The translations under genes were made by a program, and so were the position numbers. A model generated the notes under the pieces. The model saw only the letters and a list, made by a program, of their open reading frames with translations. It was not told where the DNA came from and did no database searches. Shown here piece by piece: positions 59,920 to 64,000 of a stretch of 64,000 nt of DNA. The stretch covers positions 23,440,918 to 23,504,917 of the forward strand of contig OZ024808.1 in assembly GCA_964017045.1 (NCBI GenBank), in the 5' to 3' direction. How positions within the stretch are numbered: position 1 is the stretch's first letter; each line of letters begins with the position of its first letter. This DNA comes from Omphiscola glabra (lineage: Eukaryota; Mollusca; Gastropoda; Lymnaeidae).

Positions 59920-60200
59920 AAACACTGTAAAACCAGATCACTGAATCTATGAGAAACTAGGTCACTGAAGGTACATGAAACTAGGTCACTAAACTTTCAA
60001 ACTAGGTCTCTGAATTTCTTGTCAAATTAGGTCACTGAAACACTGTCAAACTAGGTCACTGAAAACGCTGTAAAACCAAATCACTGAATCTGTGAGAAAC
60101 TAGGTCACTGAAGGCACACAAAACTAGGTCACTAAACTTTCAAACTAGGTCTCTGAATTTCTTGTTAAATTAGGTCACTAAAAAGCTGTCAAACTAGGTC
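59903..60200. repeat. 143-bp repeat beginning inside the last MAPKAP1 codons
   Basis: Two 143-bp blocks (from 59903 and from 60046) and a third start (about 60190) each begin TCAAACTAGGTCACTGAA. Within a block the AAACTAGGTCACTGAA motif recurs about every 15-35 bp in diverged form. In the first block this motif is in frame and supplies the final residues VKLGH and the TGA stop of MAPKAP1. The rest is 3' untranslated. Confidence 0.9.
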
Positions 60201-60517
60201 ACTGAACATGCAAATGGTTTACCTGTTTCTACTTGTGTCCCAATGAAAGAGACAAGTGGCGTGTCACACAGAGCATTGATATTTTGTTGTTTGTGAGTCA
60301 TACGTGTTACCTACTTCAGAGGTGGAGACCATGATGTTCACTTACATTGGTTGTCAGGATGTGTAGCAACAATACTACTTATCACATGTATAATGAACAG
60401 AGGGGAAAAAATCCTAATTAACATGTTATGTTACCTGATATGTTGACAATAAGAGTATGATTAGTGGGATACTCTGACCACTTGTTTTAAGCAGATCCAA
60501 AGTGGTACCCAGTAGGA

Positions 60518-60705
60518 CAGTGGTTCTCAACCTTCCTAATGCCGCCACCCCTTAATACAGTTCCTCTTGTTGTGGTGACCCTCCAACCATAAAATTATTT
60601 TTTTGCTGCTTCATAAATATTTTTTTTTCCGATGGCCTTAGGCGACCCCTGTGTAAGGAGTGTTCGACCCCAAAGGGGGCACAACCCACAGGTTGAGAAC
60701 TGCTG
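60518..60705. mobile_element. SPIN-like hAT MITE, copy 1, in the putative MAPKAP1 3' UTR
   Basis: It starts CAGTGGTTCTCAACCTTCCT and ends AGGTTGAGAACTGCTG, flanked by a perfect 8-bp duplication CAGTAGGA (60510-60517 and 60706-60713) with central TA. Internal landmarks AATGCCGCCACCCCTTAA, CAGTTCCTCTTGTTGTGG and CGATGGCCTTAGGCGACC closely match my memory of the SPIN family. It has no coding capacity. Confidence 0.9.
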
Positions 60706-61305
60706 CAGTAGGACATAGCTAGTTTTTTAAAAGTAGACATTATGTTGTTCCATGAAAAGCGTAAATTCCGATTAATCAAAGTCTGATGAGTCTGTGCCAA
60801 CTGTTTGTAATTGTTGTTAAAATTATTAAAACGCTTGCACCAAGCTAGCGACATTATTTTTACCCAAGTTTTATTGGGGAGGATGCTACTGTCCAACTAA
60901 ATGACATGTAGCAAATATTAATCTAAAGAAGCTGATGTACAAACATAGCTTCATCTATTTTTAGAAAAGCCTTGGTAAAACTCTTATTATTTACAAAACT
61001 TGTCCATGGGAGTACATTTTGTGTACAACTAATATTTGAACACGTAGGTGTCACTTAGTTATGTTTGAGCCTCCTTCTATCACGAGTATCCCATTACATT
61101 GTAACTTATCGATCGCCATACATCTCTAAGTCTAAATGTCAAATCAAATTGTTTACCTGCTACAAGGAATTGAGATGACTCTGATGACTTGTGAACAGTG
61201 TACTCAAGTACCTGTCTGTGATTTCAGGTCTAAGGAAGCTGTTGATGGCATCTGAGGGTTTGATAAGCTATTATTTTTGTATGTGATAAGGAGTCATTGA
61301 ACTCA

Positions 61306-61311
61306 AATAAA
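61306..61311 (+). terminator. Candidate poly(A) signal of MAPKAP1
   Basis: AATAAA is the first clean canonical hexamer I find downstream of the stop codon, giving a 3' UTR of about 1.4 kb that contains the 143-bp repeat and a SPIN-like element. The same CAAATAAATATGATAA context is duplicated at about 61999-62014, so a second signal exists. Confidence 0.4.
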
Positions 61312-61329
61312 TATGATAAACCAGTCTCA

Positions 61330-62460
61330 CTCTAATCTTTATTTTTTGTGTCAGTTTTGTCTCAATGTTGTGTCAGTGTTCATAAGGCTGTCTCAGTGTT
61401 GTGTCAGTGTTCAGAGGTCTGTCTCAGTGTTGTGTCAGTGTTCAGAGTGCTGTCTCAGTGTTGTGTCAGTGTTCAGAGTGCTGTCTCAGTGTTGTGTCAG
61501 TGTTCAGAAGGATGTCTCAGTGTTGTGTCAGTGTTCAGAGTGCTGTCTCAGTGTTGTGTCAGTGTTCAGAGTGCTGTCTCAGTGTTGTGTCAGTGCTCAG
61601 AGTGCTGTCTCAGTGTTGTGTCAGTGCTCAGAGTGTTGTGTCAGTGCTCAGAGTGATGTCTCAATGTTGTGTCAGTGCTCAGAGTGCTGTCTCAATGTTG
61701 TGTCAGTGCTCAGAGTGCTGTCTCAGTGTTGTGTCAGTGCTCAGAGTGTTGTGTCAGTGCTCAGAGTGATGTCTCAATGTTGTGTCAGTGCTCAGAGTGC
61801 TGTCTCAGTGTTGTGTCAGTGCTCAGAGTGCTGTCTCAGTGCTCAGAGTGCTGTCAGTGCTCTGTCGGTGACGTCTGAGTGTTGTCTCAGGGCTGTCTGA
61901 GTGCTCTGTCGGTGACGTCTGAGTGTTGTGTAAGGGCTGTCTTAGTGCTGTGTCAGTGATGTCTGAGTGTTATCTCATTGTTGTGTCAGGGCTGTCTCAA
62001 ATAAATATGATAAGCCAGTCTCACTCTAATCTTTATTTTTTGTGTCAGTTTTGTCTCAGCGTTGTGTCAGTGTTCAGAGGGCTGTCTCAGTGTTGTGTCA
62101 GTGCTCAGAGTGTTGTGTCAGTGCTCAGGGTGCTGTCTCAGTGTTTTGTCAGGGATCAGAGTGCTGTGTCAGTGCTCAGAGTGCTGTCAGGGCTGTCTGA
62201 GTGCTCTGTCGGTGACGTCTGAGTGTTGACTCAGTGTTTTGTCAGGACTGTCTGAGTGCTCTGTCTGTGACGTCTGAGTGTTGTGTCAGGGCTGTCTGAG
62301 TGCTCTGTCGGTGACGTCTGAGTGTTGTGTAAGGGCTGATTGAGTGTTGTGTAAGGGCTGTCTGAGTGCTGTGTCAGTGATGTCTGAGTGTTGTCTCAGT
62401 GTTGTGTCAGGGCTGTCTGAGTTCTCTGTCAGTGACGTCTGAGTGTTGTCTCAGTGCTCT
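61330..62460. repeat. TGTCTCAGTG minisatellite with a large-scale duplication
   Basis: Units of about 30 bp contain GTCTCAGTGTTGTGTCAGTG then TTCAGAGTGCT. Towards the right the units change to CTGAGTGCTCTGTCGGTGACG. About 95 bp at 61305-61400 (CAAATAAATATGATAA through TTTTGTCTCA) recur almost unchanged at 61999-62094, so a block of about 694 bp was duplicated. Open frames of up to 195 Cys/Ser/Val/Gln-rich codons are artefacts. Confidence 0.94.
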
Positions 62461-62590
62461 ATCATTTTGCTATCATGGTGTGCATGGGGAGAGGAAGGTG
62501 GGCAATGAGACATGGGAACAGAAAGCTCCCTCTGTCTATTTTAGTTATCATGTCTACATATATACCAGTGTGCCTTGTATTTTTTATTTT

Positions 62591-63085
62591 TTTCAACTGA
62601 AGTTATTTGATGAACTGTTCACAAGGGCCATAACCATTTATTTCAACTGAAGTTATTTGATGAACTGTTCACAAGGGCCATAACCATTTATTTCAACTCC
62701 TGTTATTTGATAAACTGTTCACAATGGCCATAACCATTTATTTCAACTCCTGTTATTTGATGAACTGTTCACAAAGGCCATAACCATTTATTTCAACTCC
62801 TGTTATTTGATGAACTGTTCACAAGGGCCATAACCATTTATTTCAACTCCTGTTATTTGATGACCTGTTCACAAGGGCCATAACCATTTATTTCAACTCC
62901 TGTTATTTGATGAACTGTTCACAAGGGCCATAACCATTTATTTCAACTCCTGTTATTTGATAACCTGTTCACAAGGGCCATAACCATTTATTTCAACTCC
63001 TGTTATTTGATGACCTGTTCACAAGGGCCATAACCATTTATTTCAACTCCTGTTATTTGATGACCTGTTCACAAGAGCCATAACT
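62591..63085. repeat. 50-bp repeat, about ten copies in exact register
   Basis: Units contain TTTCAACTCCTGTTATTTGA then TGAACTGTTCACAAGGGCCA and TAACCATTTA. No length change is seen. The first two units have CAACTGAAG in place of CAACTCCTG. Confidence 0.97.
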
Positions 63086-63157
63086 TGTGCATAAAACGGC
63101 CGATTGCCTATCCTTTACTGCTGGGGTCGGATACTCAACAATGTTTCGAACCATGGG

Positions 63158-63382
63158 GAAAATAGCAATGCCGGGAAACTATTTATTGTCATCTGTGTAC
63201 AATAACCCATGTATAACTGTAACACAGATGGAAAAATAGCAATGCCGGGAAACTATTTAGTGTCATCTGTGTACAATAACCCATGTATAACTGTAACACA
63301 GATGGAAAAATAGCAATGCCGGCAAACTATTCAGTGTCACAACGCTGTGTAAAATCATCCATGTATAACTGTAACACAGATA
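63158..63382. repeat. 74-bp repeat, three copies, each with a hairpin
   Basis: Units contain AATAGCAATGCCGGGAAACT and CATGTATAACTGTAACACAG. In the first two, CATCTGTGT and ACACAGATG form a 9-bp perfect inverted repeat about 25 bp apart. The third unit is more diverged and has lost the left arm. Confidence 0.93.
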
Positions 63383-63650
63383 ATCTCATTTTTTGCCATG
63401 GTACTATAGCACACCTATTTTAAGAAACCGGTTTATAAAAAACATCTTGCCAGTCTCATATGAATTTCTGCCACATAAAGTTATTGAAAACGGGCTGTGA
63501 CAGCATTTCCTTCGCATTAGTTTCAAGCTGGGCAGTGGTTCACAAACTGTGCACATTGGCTCACTTAACACTTGACTGAAAAGTGGTATCCCCGAGGACA
63601 GCAAGAGTAATAATGTGCTAGTCCTTCGTTTCACGTTTTTCCTCCTAACG

Positions 63651-63855
63651 CAGTGGTTCTCAACCTTTCTAATGCCGCGACCCTTTAATGCAGTTCTTTA
63701 TGTTGTGGCGACACCCCCCCCCCACCACAAAATTAATTTCTTTAGTACTTCATACTTGTATAGTATGTGTGTTTTCCGATGGTCTTAGGAGACCCCCTTG
63801 GAAAGGGTCATTCGACCCCCCAAAGGGGTCGCGACCCACAGGTTGAGAACGGCTG
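63651..63855. mobile_element. SPIN-like hAT MITE, copy 2
   Basis: It starts CAGTGGTTCTCAACCTTTCT and ends GGTTGAGAACGGCTG. Flanks TCCTAACG and CTCTAACG match at 6 of 8 with TA at the centre. It keeps more of the family's right end (CGATGGTCTTAGGAGACC and AAAGGGGTCGCGACCCACAG) than copy 1. A poly-C run lies inside at about 63713-63722. Confidence 0.88.
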
Positions 63856-64000
63856 CTCTAACGAGACAAAGTCTTAAAATATTTTCAATGTGTAAAGCCA
63901 TATGATAGTCGTAGCTCTTTTAATAACAATATAAAAAAGGGTGTTTCTTTACGCAGTCTTCTTGGTAGAATTTGACAAAGGACGCCTCGGAAAAAAAGAC

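Noticed and set aside
61313..61900. 195-codon Cys/Ser/Val-rich frame as a gene
   Set aside because: Four overlapping plus-strand frames are open in the same minisatellite. It lies directly after the candidate MAPKAP1 poly(A) signal.

Overview
The window looks like animal nuclear DNA, most likely from a mollusc and probably a heterobranch gastropod. It carries an intron-split MAPKAP1 (SIN1) gene with GT-AG splice sites, a second spliced gene on the minus strand, non-LTR and Penelope-like retroelement debris, and many short hAT-type DNA transposons. Two of these closely resemble the SPIN family as I remember it. SPIN-type elements have been reported from a pond snail, which together with the retroelement mix points to a snail. 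The phylum is an inference; the eukaryotic and animal nature is directly supported.

Layout. 1-42 kb contains no gene I can support. It is a mosaic of more than twenty minisatellite arrays (units 11-54 bp) separated by AT-rich DNA with LINE, Penelope and hAT remnants. The largest array is a 21-bp repeat of about 2.6 kb (23.5-26.1 kb), itself interrupted by a 362-bp hAT MITE. A 5.3-kb composite hAT element lies at 26.5-31.8 kb and holds a GC-rich element and a broken LINE. 42.8-45.5 kb holds the 3' end of a minus-strand gene built from phase-1 exons, each opening with a Trp-Trp motif. 46.6-47.2 kb is a 17-bp array. 48.0-50.7 kb holds a MITE and a second GC-rich element split by a second copy of the same hAT family. 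52.5-59.9 kb is the complete MAPKAP1 coding region (11 coding exons, 564 codons), with a 40-bp minisatellite in intron 8 and a 143-bp repeat that begins inside the last codons. 60.5-63.9 kb holds two SPIN-like elements and three further arrays.

How the parts relate. The two genes diverge: the WW-module gene is read leftward and MAPKAP1 rightward, about 7 kb apart. Adding up the listed arrays gives roughly 15 kb of tandem repeat, close to a quarter of the window. At least nine hAT-type insertions can be delimited by inverted termini plus 8-bp target duplications. The most informative structure is a reciprocal nesting: the GC-rich element sits inside one hAT copy, and the other hAT copy sits inside the other GC-rich element. 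No rRNA, tRNA, CRISPR or prokaryotic gene was seen.
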